Below, in pieces: positions 44,491-58,496 of a DNA stretch of 64,000 nucleotides. The notes below the pieces were generated by a model, which saw nothing but the letters and a program-made list of their open reading frames with translations, made no database searches and was not told where the DNA came from. Origin of the DNA: Sternotherus odoratus (taxonomy: Eukaryota > Chordata > Testudines > Kinosternidae); assembly GCA_032164245.1 (NCBI GenBank), contig JAVMKO010000021.1, positions 11,104,285 through 11,168,284 on the forward strand, in the 5' to 3' direction. Both the position numbers and the translations under genes were made by a program. Within the stretch, counting starts at the first letter, position 1. Each line of letters begins with the position of its first letter.

Positions 44491-46921
44491 ATGGAGGCCC
44501 TGCAGGTCTCATCACTAGAAGGCACCATAAAGTGATCATTTTACAACGGTCTCCTCCAGGCATCCTTGTGACAATGGCCTCAGCTGGAAAAGTCAGAAGG
44601 CATTCATAGTCATACACAAAGTTCTTGGTCAATCAGCGCCGGCCGCTTCTGCAATATTTAAAAGCCACACCAACAAATGTGCTGACTTGTATGCGTGCAC
44701 CCTGCAGACCTCTGCTGGATGGAGTATCAGGACTGCTCAAATGCATGACATCAAGGTACCTTCTAGTACCTGGATTAGCTGCAAAAGAGAGGAGCTCTTA
44801 ATGCTTAAAGTATGGATGGATGAGTGCCTGATTCCCTTAGTCCCGTTTTAAAATTGCTCATTATTGGTGCCTCACTTTGCCATCTGTACAATGGGTGTTT
44901 ACTATTTCACACCTTGCAGGAATAAATCTAAATGCTAAAAAAAAAAGTATTTTATCTTTGAAATTTACATTTTTAAAGCTTAAAGCACAGCTAATAAAGT
45001 CCTGTCTCCTTGGGTAGAAAGTCCCATGTTCTATCTTTTCTTTTAACCATGAGTCCTGTGTCCATGGAATTGTTGCAATAGGCCAGAATCCACCATTCAA
45101 AGCACCATGCCAGAACCTTATGGAAAATTCCAATGCAAGGTAAGGAAAATGTTTACTTTTCCCATAGATTTTTTTGATGGATCCTAAATAGAGAATTCTT
45201 TCCTTGCTTTGCGGAGTTTCCAAAAAAACCCAGAAATGAGCAAATTCTCTCAATTATGCACTAGTTAGAGTAACTACTACAAAAGACACACACACTTCTA
45301 TAGAAGTTCTATTGATTTCCACCATTACTTCAGTTCTGTAGGACTTTCCCACATGGGCCCACACACAGCTCTGACAACCAACAACCCATCCAAAGCTGCC
45401 CGTGGAATATCCTTGGGTTGATGTTTCCTCATGCATGCCGACGACCAGAGACATTTTTCCATTTGTAGACTGCACCACATTCAGTGCTGAAGTTGCTAAT
45501 AGAGGTCAATAGCAGGCGGTTAGAAATAATAGAAAGCAAAGTGGAAGGGATTTCATTAGCCAAAAACCCTCCTCAAAATGTTCTGCAAACATCCATTAGG
45601 AAAGTCTGTGAGCTCATAAATTATGTCTACAAATAGCTGACAGACAATATACAGCACCCAGAAAGCAATCTGTGCTGACCTACTTCCTTTTAAAAAGTGG
45701 TAATGTGAAGTGTCTGATACAGAGGAAGAACCTATTCATAGCTTAACAGGAAATAATGTAAAATAAACAAACAACCCACACAGCAGTTGGGAACAAACTA
45801 ATGGCTACAAAAGGTGGTTGTGCTACTTATAGGATGCTGGGATGCTTGAGTTGTATTGAGTCTTCTGGAACTGCTACTTCAAATACAAATCTATTATTGC
45901 TTCTTATCAGTTGTTGGTATTGAATGGGTCAGCTCTTTGGAGGTTGAGCATTTTTATACAACACCAATACATTTTTAAACACACCCACTGTACATATAGT
46001 AAATAAATGCACCCACCCAATGAACACATACGAATATATATTCCACATACTATATAAAAACAGATACCTGCTCCCCAAAGCATGTAGGTACATGCCCATA
46101 TAGACATGCAGAGAAAGAGAGGGGCATAAAGCGATTATGTAGCGGCAAAAGGTTTTTGTGGCATGAGTTTGGACGGCCTCATAGCTCATTAGTGGAAACT
46201 CAGCCCTTCTGACTCTCAGCACTGGACTTTTAACCCCAATACCACCCCTACCTCCCTTTTCTCGTAACAGGTTATACCCCAAGCCCTGAAAGATGGGCAT
46301 GCCTCTACAAATGCCTTCATTTCCTGATCCCTCCTCCCAACTCACACCCTTACATGAAAGCCTCTCGCATCCACACCTCAACCGTCCTAACATAATAAGA
46401 ACATGATCTTCTTAGGATTCATTCAATCCTATTAACTGCAGCAGTGATATAAACATCGTTCATCAAGGCATCTCTGAAAGCAATTTGCAAAGATTAAAGG
46501 GACAGATCCAGCCGAGCATTTAAGAATGAGCTTAACTTTTATCATAGGATTATTCAGCAAAGGAGCCAAGCATCCTTGAAATCAAGTACCTTGTTGCATT
46601 GGGGACACAAGTAATGAAGCCGCGGAGAACCCGGGCCTGATTCTCCACCTCTGCACGACACCATTTACTCTCGCTAGGTAGGAGACAGCAGCCTTTGAAA
46701 TCCCATTAAAATGCCCATTTTAAAATCTCAGCTGGGTTCTTTCAGTTTCCTTCTCTGGGTGAATGTGCTAAAAACTACTCGCCAGGTCCCTTGCTGTTGT
46801 GGTTTGAACCTCTTTGGGGATGTTGGGTGAAATTTACCTTTCACTTCAGGGTAGGTTCCATTGAATCACACTGCCTCCCTTTAAAACAGTCTGTTTGCAC
46901 AGGGGAGGAGCGTGCAAGCCC

Positions 46922-46998
46922 CAGGGGTGAAGTTCGGACCCTGCTGAAGTTAATGGGAGTTTTGCCAATTGACTTCAATAGGGCCAGGATTTCACCCC
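46922..46998. repeat. Palindromic reptilian repeat
   Basis: GGGGTGAAGTTCGGACCCTG pairs with AGGGCCAGGATTTCACCCC; the centre holds AATGGGAGTTTTG and GACTTCAATAGGG. It is a near-perfect hairpin. Confidence 0.6.
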
Positions 46999-48614
46999 AG
47001 GTTGTTGTGGGTTTTTTTTAACCTTCTCCCAAATTTTCAACTCTGGCATGGGAGGCATAGGGCACTAGGAACCCTAACACAGCCAGGGGGCTGTTGCATA
47101 TTGTGTCAAAACTATTCCAAATATTTCATTGAAATTGACACAATATGGCAAAACATTTCAGTTGGGATGAAACATTTTCTAACTAAAAACTGTTCCACTG
47201 AAAAATTTCCAACAGTTCTACCTAGGCTATATGTAGCTTGGTAATGCTTGGTGGAGGGGAATTTGCGTATTGGCACATAATGTGGCAGAAGTAAGCCTGG
47301 CTTTTCAAAACTATTAATGACGGCAGGTATTTCAGCAGCCAGGGGTCCAACTTAAGACACTGAAAATGGACCTGATTTTACGAGCATTGGGGGTCAGCAT
47401 ACATCCTCTATGGTATCTACAGTTTTGCTGTCAAAAATGGAGGCACCCAAATGTAGGTCACAGTTTTCTTAGAACCCAATCTCAGCCCCTATGGGAGCCT
47501 TTCCCTTCACTTCAATGGGTAGCGGGAATCAGATGTTTAAAAGAGTGCTTTAAGCATGGTGCAAGATAGTGAATTGCCTCAGCCATCTAGCTTCTTGTGC
47601 AATTGCACAAGTAGTTAAGACTGGAAGAAGTTCCCCTCTGGAGAGAACTGCAGCATGATCCAGGCTGCACGACACCTATTTTTTGTTTGTTGGTTCCCAA
47701 AGCGGGGAAAAACTGTCAAGGGGAGAAACAAAACAAAAAAGGAAATAAACTCCCCCCGCCCTTATACCTCCCCTCGTACCCACTGTCAAGGCTAGAGCTC
47801 CAGGGGCAAAGATAAAACCTGTATCCAGCAGGCTGTCGCTCATTAAAATCCCTCATGGCACAATGTCAAATCACTCCAGCTTTTATGCTCATCTTTAAAG
47901 GTAAATAGGGGACAGGTGACTCCGAATGCAGCTCAGGTCAGTGGCGCCGTAAGCTAAAAGCCTGAATGTGTGTTGGGTCAGCAGTCTCCAGCCCGCCTGC
48001 TTTATGACAAGAGTCGATAAGTTTAACGGAAATGGGGAGCAGGAAGAAATGAACAGAAGCAGTTTTGATAGACTTCAGTGCCAGAGAGATGGGGGAGAGA
48101 GGTTCTATAATGTAGAACCAAATGAAAACAAATATGCATATCCAATTGATAGAGAACATTTGGGGAAAAAAACCACACAGTATGATGTCTTCCTTTTGTC
48201 TTGTGCTAGAAGATCTGGTGTGCAATTCTAAGAAACAAGTGGTCCAAAAGATGCCCTTGGACCCCGGTGTCTCTGTGGCAGTATCAGAGGCGGTGCCTGG
48301 GAACAAGTCCTTACACAACAAAGACTCTGAGATGCAAAACAGATCAATGGGTGTCTGTCTCTGTACAGGGAAATCCTGTTAATAACAGCCACCAGAGCAA
48401 CTGTGATAATCCGGACCCCTGACTACAGGAGAAACGCATAATGTGTTTGTGCGATTCGTACAGGGAACTATCAGAGGGGAGAGGAAAAGCTGATTGTCTC
48501 TTGGGGCAGGTGGCCACTTGCACTGTGTATATATGGATGTATGCATGGATAAATAGCTCAGATATTTATCTAGCCCCTATAACTGTTGTATCTGATCACT
48601 TCACACTCTTTAAG

Positions 48615-48795
48615 GTATTCATACTCACAACACAACTGTGAGACAGGAAAGAGCTGTTAGCCCATGTTACTGATGGGAAAAAGAGGCACTGAGAGACTAC
48701 GTGACTTGACCAATATCACACAAGAAGTCTGTGGCAGAATAGAGAACTGAAGCTAGAACTCCCAGGTTAGTGCATTACCCAGGGGATCGCCCTTC
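48615..48795 (-). repeat. MIR-type SINE
   Basis: ACTGATGGGAAAAAGAGGCAC, GACTTGACCAATATCACAC and TAGAACTCCCAGGTTAGTG are antisense MIR core and head. Confidence 0.7.
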
Positions 48796-49779
48796 CTCCC
48801 CAAAGCCCCAGGTTCACACTCTGAGCCAGATTTTCAAGAGCGCTCAACTCCCATTCAAGAACATAAATAGGGCCAAATTTGGAATAATTTCTTTTAGCAT
48901 CCATCAGTTCCCATTGTGACACTATTGTAGTATGAGTGTGATTCTCCATTGCACCTTGTGCAGACCTTTGCATCAGTGCAAAATGAGTGTCAAAAGCAGA
49001 GTGGTAGTGTTTTGTACTGGTGTAACTGGCATGACAAAGCGCAAGACAGTGAACAATCAGGCTCGATATTAATTATATTAGTGCACATACACTCAAATAT
49101 GTATTGATGTGTATTCACAACTCTGCCAAGATCCCCTAATTCTGATCCACCAGAACTACAACTCCTGGGATCTGAAATTCAAGCAATGTTTTGAGGCTGT
49201 ACCTGGTCACCCAGAATAAAGATCCTGCAGCGGGTCTCTACCGAACACAAAATACAATGAACTCCGGCTCACTCTCTTGTAGCTCTATTGGGCCCACAGA
49301 AGACTTCGTCTTTGCAGTAATATAAGGAGATATAAATTGGAAGACACACACAGAGCCTGATCTAATGAAGTCAATGGCCAGGCTCCCACTGACTCAATGG
49401 AGCAGGATTCAGCACAACAACACACACAGCATTTGCAATGAACTTCAATGGTAGCTGTACATGCCTCAGGGCTTGGCTCCTCCCATTCCAAGGGAGGCAC
49501 CGTATTTTCACTGTTCTGCTGTGTGCGCTCATGTCAATCTGCTTTGGCTTTCAAGGTTCAGTTATGCTCAGTGAGGATGCAATCCCAAGATGGATTACTG
49601 GACACTGCAGATGGGGCTTGAAGTGCATAGCCCTTCACCGTGTATTGGAACAGGCAGGCAGCCCATTCATACACCAAGTTCTCACCTAGGGATGTCTTGG
49701 AGCGGGCTCCTAGGAGCACATGGTAGAATTCTGCCTGTGATTTAAAAGGCGAATCTGAAGGTGACATGATTCCCTGCTA

Positions 49780-49831
49780 CTCATGGAGTTTACTTCCTCT
49801 ACCTTCTCATGGAGTTTACTTCCTCTACCTT
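49780..49831. repeat. Perfect 26 bp tandem duplication
   Basis: CTCATGGAGTTTACTTCCTC plus TACCTT occurs twice head to tail, at 49780-49805 and 49806-49831, without mismatch. Confidence 0.95.
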
Positions 49832-50245
49832 CAAAGCATCCCTATCAAAGATTATTTCTCTTTCGGGCTCATACAAAGTCTTCTGAGGAGCAATTACTCT
49901 GTCTTTGGGGTCCACCAGCATGCACTAAATGTCAAAAGACCCTACGCTGGATGGAGGGACGGGAGGGAGAAGAAGACATCAAGACCCCCCTACAAGGCCC
50001 TACTCCATTTCGCAAGTAGAACACAGCCCTGTGGGATCCATTAGCTCAGTATCATTTTCAGAGAGAAAGGACATTTCCAGCAAAGTGGAGCTTAAATATA
50101 AATTTCTCAGACAAAGAGCAGAGCCGCCACCCTCAGTTATGATCCCAAGAGAGCGTCTTTGATTCCAGGGGAAAAGAAAGGACTGTGGTTGAGATGTTCG
50201 GAGCTGGTTAGTGGATTCAGACACACCGTCTCCCTGGCAACGGAA

Positions 50246-50334
50246 AGGCCAGCTGGTATAAATGGGCACAGCTTCATTGTAATCAATCACATTACACCAA
50301 TTTATACCAGCTGCGGATCTGGCCCAACATGCCC
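50246..50334. repeat. Palindromic reptilian repeat
   Basis: GGCCAGCTGGTATAAATGGG pairs with CAATTTATACCAGCTGCGG, followed by ATCTGGCCC. The structure is a hairpin of about 89 bases. Diverged relatives occur near 62860. Confidence 0.65.
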
Positions 50335-51539
50335 AATTAGACAGATTTGAATTCAGCCTACATTTGCCATCCTCCTTTACTGTGGGCACATGTATGCCTA
50401 GGACACGGCTAAAAAAGGTGACAGGTTTTCCAGGGAGCTCCTTCTTAAAACAGTGGCAGCAGGTTGCTGCATTCAACATGTTCCTTTCTCTGAATCCTGA
50501 AACACATTTCAACACATCTTTAGGAGTAAAATTAGCATAGGCATTTGAATGCTGGCAACAGGCGCTATGATTGTATTACACTTCAAAGGTACACTAAACC
50601 CAAGAAGTATGCTAGGATATAACACTATTTAAACATACTACATAAGCGATACTCTGACTTCCTATTAGGCAAATTCTTCATCTTGACTTTATACGGATCC
50701 ATTAACTGTGATTTCTTTCTTGCAATTAGGGAAGAGGGTAACTGTAAAACTGGTGATGAAAGTTGTTAGCAAGTTGTGTATAATTTCGGTTGTATTTGCC
50801 AAGCACTAATTGCCTCTTACTTAGATGTTTTTTACTTTGTCATTTGGCTCAAAGCGTTTGCAAAATGAAATGTATTTTATTCAACTGGCTGATTAGGGGA
50901 AAGTCAAGCTAGGGGATGGTTCCAGCACAGGCCTTGGGGATACTAGACAAAGGGGCATTCTGCAGTTCATGCTCCGGTGTGTTTCAGCAAGACCCAAAGC
51001 AAATTGCTTCCCTAAAACAAGGCAAAGTGCTTAGAAAAAGGACATAAGACACTAGTTACTGAGTGGCTCTTCACTTGTAACCCATGCAAGGGTGGGTTAC
51101 AGCTCAGAAACAGCGTGGGACAGGGGTCACTCAGAGGAAGCCTCTCTGCCTTTAGGCCCATGCTGGTATCTGGTGAGTTTAGGCTACAATGCACACACAG
51201 TGAGTCTGATTATGGGATGAAGAACTAACTTGAACTCTATTCATGCATCTATCTAACACTTGGGCAGAGATGACATCTACGTGTTAACCACTCTGAATAG
51301 GTTAATTTGAGCTACTAGCCAATAGGACCCACTAGCAGGTAACCTGCAGTGAACGCCTCGGGGAAGGTGGCTTTCAGTCTCTCCTAAGTGAGGTGCAGTT
51401 ATAGAGAACGTGCACCTTTCACTTAGGTGGGAGAGGCATGACGTTCACACCTGGCTACGGCACTGCTACGGCTCAAGCCATCTGCAACGTTTAAGCAGGC
51501 CAAAGGCAGTAACTGAACCTAGGAGTAACGACGGGTTCA

Positions 51540-51890
51540 TTAGGAAATTCTAGAGGATCTATTAGATGAGACAGTGTCACCTCTACCAGTTCAGGATGGT
51601 CTCTACAATACATACTTAGGATCTTTATGTCCCAAGTAATGGGACTAATACCACTTCTCTTGGGAAGCTATTCCAATTACTAAGCTCTCACCATTATAAC
51701 TTTGATGTTCAGCCTCTATTTTCCTTTGCTTGCCTTAATAACATTATTCCTTGTTTGCAATCTCTTTGCTAAATCTCTTTGCAAACCTGATTTTGACATC
51801 CTGTAAATATTTGTAAACCACTGTGCCCCATCCCTCCATGATATTGCTTAAACAAGCCAGACCTTATGATATTTAGCTCTATTAGTTTTT
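51540..51890 (-). mobile_element. CR1-like LINE remnant, very old
   Basis: GGAAGCTATTCCAATTACTAAG, GTTCAGCCTCTATTTTCCTTT, TATTCCTTGTTTGCAATC and GATATTTAGCTC have the reversed layout of CR1 3' regions but are heavily diverged. Confidence 0.5.
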
Positions 51891-52359
51891 TTTGTACGTC
51901 AAGCCCCTTCATGCTCCCATACATCGTAGCTGGACTACCAGAAGCAGCAATCCTACCAGAAGCAGCTCTCTGCCTGAAAGCAAGATGACAATTTCACCAT
52001 GCCCTGAAAATTCCCAGGCAAACGTTTTCAAAGGCGGTGGAGTCAACTACAGAAGTAGCCTGATTCTTCAAGTTTCAGGCACTTAAAAACTGCTACTGCA
52101 GTTAACGGCAGCAGCCTACGCTCAGCACCTCCTAAAATCATGTCCTACATATGGGTTTTGGTGTCTGGTTTTAGGCACCACTTTTTAGTGTTGGCCCCTG
52201 TTTAATAGGGAACTGAAATGATTTTAATCAACGGGATTTAGAAAGATGCCTGGTCTACAGTGAAAAGAGCTTTTTAAAAAGTAAAAATGAAATTTGTTTA
52301 GCTACTACCATCTGAGTTCCAGCCTTCTGCAGTTCTATACTGCTAATGCCCAGAACAGA

Positions 52360-52480
52360 GACTGGCATTCATCGACCTTAAGGTCAAAGGGACCATCATG
52401 AACATCTAGTCTGACCTCCTATACATCACAGGCCACAGAACCTCCTCCACCCACTCCTGGAATAGACCCTCTAACATTCC
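52360..52480 (-). mobile_element. CR1 LINE 3' remnant
   Basis: GGTCAAAGGGACCATCATG, AACATCTAGTCTGACCTCC and CACAGGCCACAGAACC are the reverse complement of a CR1 3' end of the 44125 type. Confidence 0.75.
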
Positions 52481-53643
52481 TTGCACTGCTTGAGGATCTC
52501 AGACTACTAGAGAGAGACCTCAGGGCCAAAGTTTGCAAGAGTGACTAGTGATTTTGTGCGCTCAACTTGAGACATGTTAAAAAGACTGATTTTCAAGAAG
52601 TGATTAGCACCTGTTCTTTGAAGTTGAGGCCCCTTGAAAAGCCATCTCAGATTGGGCACCCTGAAATGGAGGCAGCCAAAGTAACCAGGCACTCTTGAAA
52701 ATCTCTGAGGTGTTTTTAAGGTTAGAGAGGAAATAACTGACTTCAAACCAGTTGGGAGAAGAATGCCCCCCTTTTTTTTTTTTACACTTTTTCTAATGAT
52801 CTGTGATCTACCGACCCAATTTTGCAAACACGTGTGATCACTGTAAAGATACAAAATCCTGGATTTTTATTTAATTATGCCTGTTTTTTTAAAGAAATCT
52901 GAGTTCAGCATTCCAATCCCCATTAATTTCAACAGTCTACTTTGAAAATCCTAGGCTTCATTCTTTGAAACAAAATATTATGAAATGTTTTCTAATCCTA
53001 TTGGGCCAAATCCCTAATTTCAAAGAGGGTTGCAGGTGTTTAGCATCTCTGGGAACCTGATAAGTTTCTTCTCTAACTTTTTTGTTTATAACTGGTATTC
53101 TTTGACATTGTCTTAAAAAAACCTAAGATTTTCAATTAAAGTTACTGCTCGATATCCATGTTATACTGATGTGAAAATAAAACAAAATAAAACAAAAACG
53201 AAGGCAACTAAAATAGAACTTTCAAGGAAAACAAGAACTAAAATTACAAGAAGGAAACCGATATTTTCCCCAGTGCTGAATTATGCCGCATAAGATCATT
53301 GAAGAGAAAAGCCCTCAAAACTCTTACAGCTCGCAAGACAAGAGGTGTGACAGCTCTGACTCACAGGATAATCTCCTGCTTATTTGCAACTCAGTCTGCC
53401 ATAAATTTTCCATTTTTCTTGGTACATCTCCCTTTGTAATATGAAGCACATTATCATATTCAAATACACCATGCTCCCTGTATAGAGTCAGTCATTCAAA
53501 GCCCAGATCACAGCTCACTAGCACCTAGTGTCAGGAACGTATCACACTCTAAGGTGCTTTAAAAATAAATATTCAAAAGCTCTGAGTCAGAATCCTCCAA
53601 GTGCAATGCCCACCACGGAGCTGTCAAAACGGCAGCGGGATTA

Positions 53644-53895
<252 letters not shown>

Positions 53896-54214
53896 TCAAA
53901 GACCACATACCCCTTTTCTCAATAACTTGCATCCCCGCTAACAAATCTCACTAAAAATAATGAATTGAGCAAATATTAGTGCTTCTGAAAGTAAAATAAT
54001 GATAGACCCTCTAGGATCCATCCAGGCTTAGAGTAGGCAAAGGCTCAACAACCTCACCTCAGCCACATCTTTCTCTCAGTCCCAACCCACAGCACTGCTC
54101 CTTTTCCCTGGGCCAGTCCTAAACTGACTAGCAACAGAAAATGGTAACGGGGCCACAGTTTGCAACGGTTTATTTTTCCTCTCTGAAGGGCAGAAGAAAC
54201 AAATTTATCAGCAG

Positions 54215-54295
54215 ACAGTGAGGTCCAGTGGATAGGGCACTGGTCTGTTAATCAGGAGACTTGGGTTTTGCTCTGCCTGTGACCTTAGCAAACCT
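54215..54295 (+). repeat. MIR-type SINE head
   Basis: GTGGATAGGGCACTGGTCTG, TTAATCAGGAGACTTGGG and CTGCCTGTGACCTTAGC are the tRNA-derived head and start of the core. The copy is cut where the next DNA element begins. Confidence 0.65.
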
Positions 54296-54297
54296 TC

Positions 54298-54668
54298 GGC
54301 CTTGTCTACACTGCAGGCAGCATAGCTGTGACACTGTGGCTAAGCCAACATAACCCCGCGGTGTCGATGCTGGAATGATTTAGTTGGGGATTGGTCCTGC
54401 TTTGAGCAGGGGATTGGACTAGATGACCTCCAGAGGTCCCTTCCAACCCTAATATTCTATGATTCTATGATGCAGCCTACGACAGAAGAGTTTTTTCCCC
54501 ATCACTGTAGAACATCACCTCCCCGAGTGGCAGTATCCAGCTCGATAGAAGAATCCTTCCATCAACCTATTACATCTACTCCAGGGGTTAGGTCAGCATA
54601 GCTCCACTGCTCACAGGTGTGCACTTTTCACAACCCTGAACATTGTAGCTATGTCTCCTTAATTATAG
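54298..54668. mobile_element. hAT-like element split by a CR1 tail
   Basis: GGCCTTGTCTACACTGCAGG starts the element; its other part, from 54476, contains AGTGGCAGTATCCAGCTCG and TTAGGTCAGCATAGCTCC and ends near TTGTAGCTATGTCTCCTTAA. The middle is occupied by the CR1 fragment at 54370-54471. GATGC is present on both sides of that insertion. Confidence 0.65.
54370..54471 (+). mobile_element. CR1 LINE 3' end, nested
   Basis: TGGAATGATTTAGTTGGGG, GACTAGATGACCTCCAGAGG and CAACCCTAATATTCTATGATT are the last 100 or so bases of a CR1, with the ATTCTATG microsatellite. It could also be a SINE tail, but no SINE head is present. Confidence 0.85.
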
Positions 54669-54704
54669 ACCAGGCCCTAACCTCTTTCCTCTCCCACCTG
54701 CTGT

Positions 54705-54822
54705 CCAGTTAGACTCTTAGCTCTTCAGGGCAAGAGTCGAGCTCTCACTAAGTGTCTGCACAGTGCCTGTTTCAGAGGAGCCCTGATCTCAGTCTAGCCA
54801 TTGAGGCAATATTGTAAGGTGA
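54705..54822 (+). repeat. L2/MIR-type 3' tail
   Basis: CTCTTAGCTCTTCAGGGC, AAGTGTCTGCACAGTGCC and CCCTGATCTCAGTCTAGCC match the family with more divergence. Confidence 0.65.
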
Positions 54823-56589
54823 ATAACGACCACTTCCTTTGTCATCGAAACGGGACGCAAAACCTGCAGGGGAGGGAAGCTGGTGACTGAGTCCCCTTCC
54901 TTGCCTCCACCCCGCAGTTACTTATCAAGCAAAAATAGAGTCAAATATTAGAAATTTAATTTAATCGCACTTCAGGCAGCACTGCTCTGCTGACAGGAAA
55001 GTTTTCACGGGGACTGCAAACAAACTGCAGACAGGCACAAACTCTAGTGCATCTGCTGACCCTTCACAAACCCTTGAGGATGCCATGAGGCCACACCCTA
55101 GGGAAGCACTGGAGCTTTGTTTCAGCAGGGCTCACCCTGGAAAGACATTCATAGGAGAGCTCAACCAGCAACCATTAAAGAAATGCCACAACAGATCCAT
55201 GTTCATGAGCTACATGGGCCTCTTATCAAGCCCCAGGACTATTCTCCTTATCTTTGTTCACCATGCACACACCCACACACCGCACATTCACACACAAACA
55301 CTCTTGATAATAGACCATGGGGCATAGATTGTAAAAGTGAGGAATTCACTTTGTTTAGAGGCAGGATTTGAGTTTTTAAGTTGTCTGGCTTACAGGTGGT
55401 GGTTTATATTAACTAGTACTCCTGCAGCTAACGTGTTATTCGTGATGTATTTGTAAATCATGTTATTCATGTACAGTATTTTTAAATCCAGTGCTTACAA
55501 TGGACGAGTAGGTAACTTTTTGTAACAATTGCATGCACATACATACACACACGCGTGCACACTGTCCTGCATCATTCACAGATCCAGCAATAGCAGCACC
55601 TGAAAGTGTTCTTGATTAAATTGATCCCAGAGCACTTGAGGCAAAATGATTGTGAACCAGCCTTGCACGTGAGCCACCACAGTGGCTGTGCACCAACAGC
55701 TCCAACTCCTCGGGTTTTGAAAGAGGCAGACACAGGAAGGGAGATGGAGGATTGAGCAAGAGGAAAAGATCGTTGCCTCAAAGTTTCACACACACTTTCA
55801 ATCTCCACCTTCCCGAAAACCATCAGGCTGAGATGTTCACAGTTGAAGGGAGGATTTGGATGTCCAATTCCAGTTCACGTTAACGGACACTGGGCAGCTG
55901 AAGCCCCAAAATCTCATGTTAAAGAGTCTCCATCTCATCTAAAGGACAGGGACGTCGTCCTGGGATGCAAGGAAGGAGAACGACAACCACCAAGCTCCCA
56001 CAGCTTTGAGTTTGGCACTCCGATAGTTTACCATTCTGCACAATTAAAGTCATTCAGAATTTTCCTCTTGGCTTCTGCAGATGCAGGATTCAGCTCCAAA
56101 CGAGCAGACAAGAACTGGTCAAGGCTAGTGATGGAAGCGAGGCTGGTGGTGGGTTCAGAATCAGACTCCAGCTCTCATGGCCAGCAGCGGTAGCCAGCAG
56201 CTATGCATGCCAGGCAGGTTTAACTGAATCTGCACTAGCACTGGGCGAATGCTGCAGGATGTCACCCCCCAGATAGTCATTCACTTCTGCTGCCTTTGTG
56301 CTCCTTTTGCACTGGCTCTCACTAGTGAGCTTTCACCTTGCACGCTGGGATTGAAAATTCTCTCCCTGGGCATCTTTGCACCATTCACTTGATGGTAAGA
56401 ATTCATCCAGGCAGGAAATAGAACTCTACTGTGTGACTTGTGCAATCAATCACAGCTAAGCCACAGAGATTGCAAATTTGCACTAGCAAGGTGCTGAGTC
56501 TCCAATATTAAAAAACGTGGACCGATTAAACACTAAGATCAAACCTGGGATGATCTTGATCATAATGGGACTGCCTGGCTCTTACCTAG

Positions 56590-56795
56590 TGCTTTTCATC
56601 AGCAGATCTCAAAGCACTTCATAAAGTAGGGTCAGTGTCATCATTCCCATTTTACAAATGGGGAAACTGAGGCATGAAGAGGAGAAGTGACTCGCCCAAG
56701 GTCACCAGCAGGCCAGTGGCAGAGCCAGAAATAGAACCAAGGTCTTCTGAGTTCCCACGCAGTACTCTATCCACTAGATTACACCAATTCCATCT
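56590..56795 (-). repeat. MIR-type SINE, well preserved
   Basis: CAGATCTCAAAGCACTTCAT, CCCATTTTACAAATGGGG, AAACTGAGGCATGAAGAGG, GTGACTCGCCCAAGGTCACC and the head CTCTATCCACTAGATTACACC give an almost full-length antisense copy. Confidence 0.85.
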
Positions 56796-57287
56796 GTTCA
56801 TAGCCATCCCACAAAGTGAAAATGAGGGATTATCCATTGACTAAATTATTTATTACAGACTATTTCCTCCGCTCTAATTTCCATGGTCAGACCAATCAGC
56901 TGTGAAATGTTCGGTAACACTTTAATTACAAGTACTTTCACAAGTCATACTTCAGAGTTATATACAGAGCGGGTGAGAAACGTTGACTCAAATGTCACTG
57001 GAGTTTACACTCTGCTGAACAGAGACAGGGCAAAAGGAGGAGAGACGGCAGAGAGAAATTCCAGAGGGAAAAGAGGGAAAAATTAAGCAAAATGAAATCA
57101 AAGAAAGCAGACAGACAGACGGGCTGTGACAAAATGGGAAAACAAGAGAGAAAAGAATCTAATATAATAAGAAATAGGCTATATACAGTAAAGAGGGCAA
57201 CCACTTTTGCCAGCCTAGCTTTTGGACAGTTATTCTACTCATAATTCAAGGCACACATTTTCTGGAGCTGTTATATATCTACATAAA

Positions 57288-57455
57288 GAGGAAGGAGAGT
57301 CTAGTCGTTAAGGCACTGAACTAGGATTCCAGAGAACTTGGATCAGTTCTCACAAACCCTCTTTGCAATCTTGGGAAAGTTAATCTCCGAGTTTCAGTTC
57401 CCCATTTATAATATGGAGATGATAATCCTTCCCTGCCTCTTCAAATGAGCTAATT
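57288..57455 (+). repeat. MIR-type SINE
   Basis: GTCTAGTCGTTAAGGCACTG (tRNA-like head), CCAGAGAACTTGGATCAG, and AGTTTCAGTTCCCCATTTA are in MIR order. Confidence 0.7.
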
Positions 57456-58496
57456 TGGTAACCTCTTCCATGCCCGCCCCTCGTCCCGGCTGCAGCAAAA
57501 AAGCAGAGTTAAAGAAGTTTTCAAAACCTCACACTCCATGAGGTTCACCAGTCCCAAAAGGTCAGGTGTCATTACCTTCTTCATGTCAGACACAGGAAAG
57601 GGATACAATGAAAAGATTAAAGGTCAGACTTGCAGAGGAGGGTTAGCACCCATTCCGGCACCTCCGGGTAGATCGACACCGCAACGTGACGTATAATTGC
57701 GGGTGGGTAGGTGTGCCCATGGCCAGCTTTAATTTAGCAAGTACTGTTAAAAATATCACTGAATACATGGTGAAGCAGGCTTCCTCACAGGCTGTAGAAG
57801 GCTGCCCAGAACCTTGGGTACACACTGCCATTCCTAACTCACATCAGGATCCACGCTTCATTGTCTTCACTGCTATTTGTAGCATGCTAGCTAAATGAAA
57901 ACTAAAGCTCCCAATCGCCTGCTCTAACCGTCATAGCAGGCTGCTTCTCTCTACAAAGCTACACAAAACTACACTGCATTCTGCTTCAGTGTATCGTATG
58001 ATTAGAGCTAGTGCTCCTTCCATATACTGGAGTTGGATTTGAACGGATGTCGTCTTCAGCAATTGGTGCTCTCCCTCAACCCCATCCATAAGACTGTGGA
58101 GGGAGATGGGATCTACTGGAGTAAGATAAGAGGTAGACCATCAGAAATTGGTAGATTGGAGACTGGCACTTCCAGGTCTCATTTTCTCTTTCAGGCTTGT
58201 TCCATCCTGAGTGATATTTGAGAGAACTCGACTTATCTTCATGTTGCAGAAGGGTAGTCAAAGCCTGTTGTTGAGTTATTTATTCACAAGTCTACTCATG
58301 GTTTTAACCATATAATCCACAAAATATGGGGTAGAGATAGACCCCAATGGACAACTGAGACCTTTCACCATCCTATACACTTATTCCCGTAGGTCCAAAT
58401 TCTGAGGTCCCGTCTCAGTTTTTACTTAGTCTATCTAAACACACACACAGTGACCTCTGAGAGTTTTGTCTGATTAAGGACCCCAAGAAGTGATGC

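Noticed and set aside
45929..46393. 154-codon minus-strand frame with hydrophobic, Cys/Tyr-rich end
   Set aside because: The run reflects CA/TA-rich sequence, not a membrane protein; no start context or homology is visible.
50000..50515. 171-codon minus-strand open frame
   Set aside because: It runs through a palindromic repeat and shows no domain or splice context.
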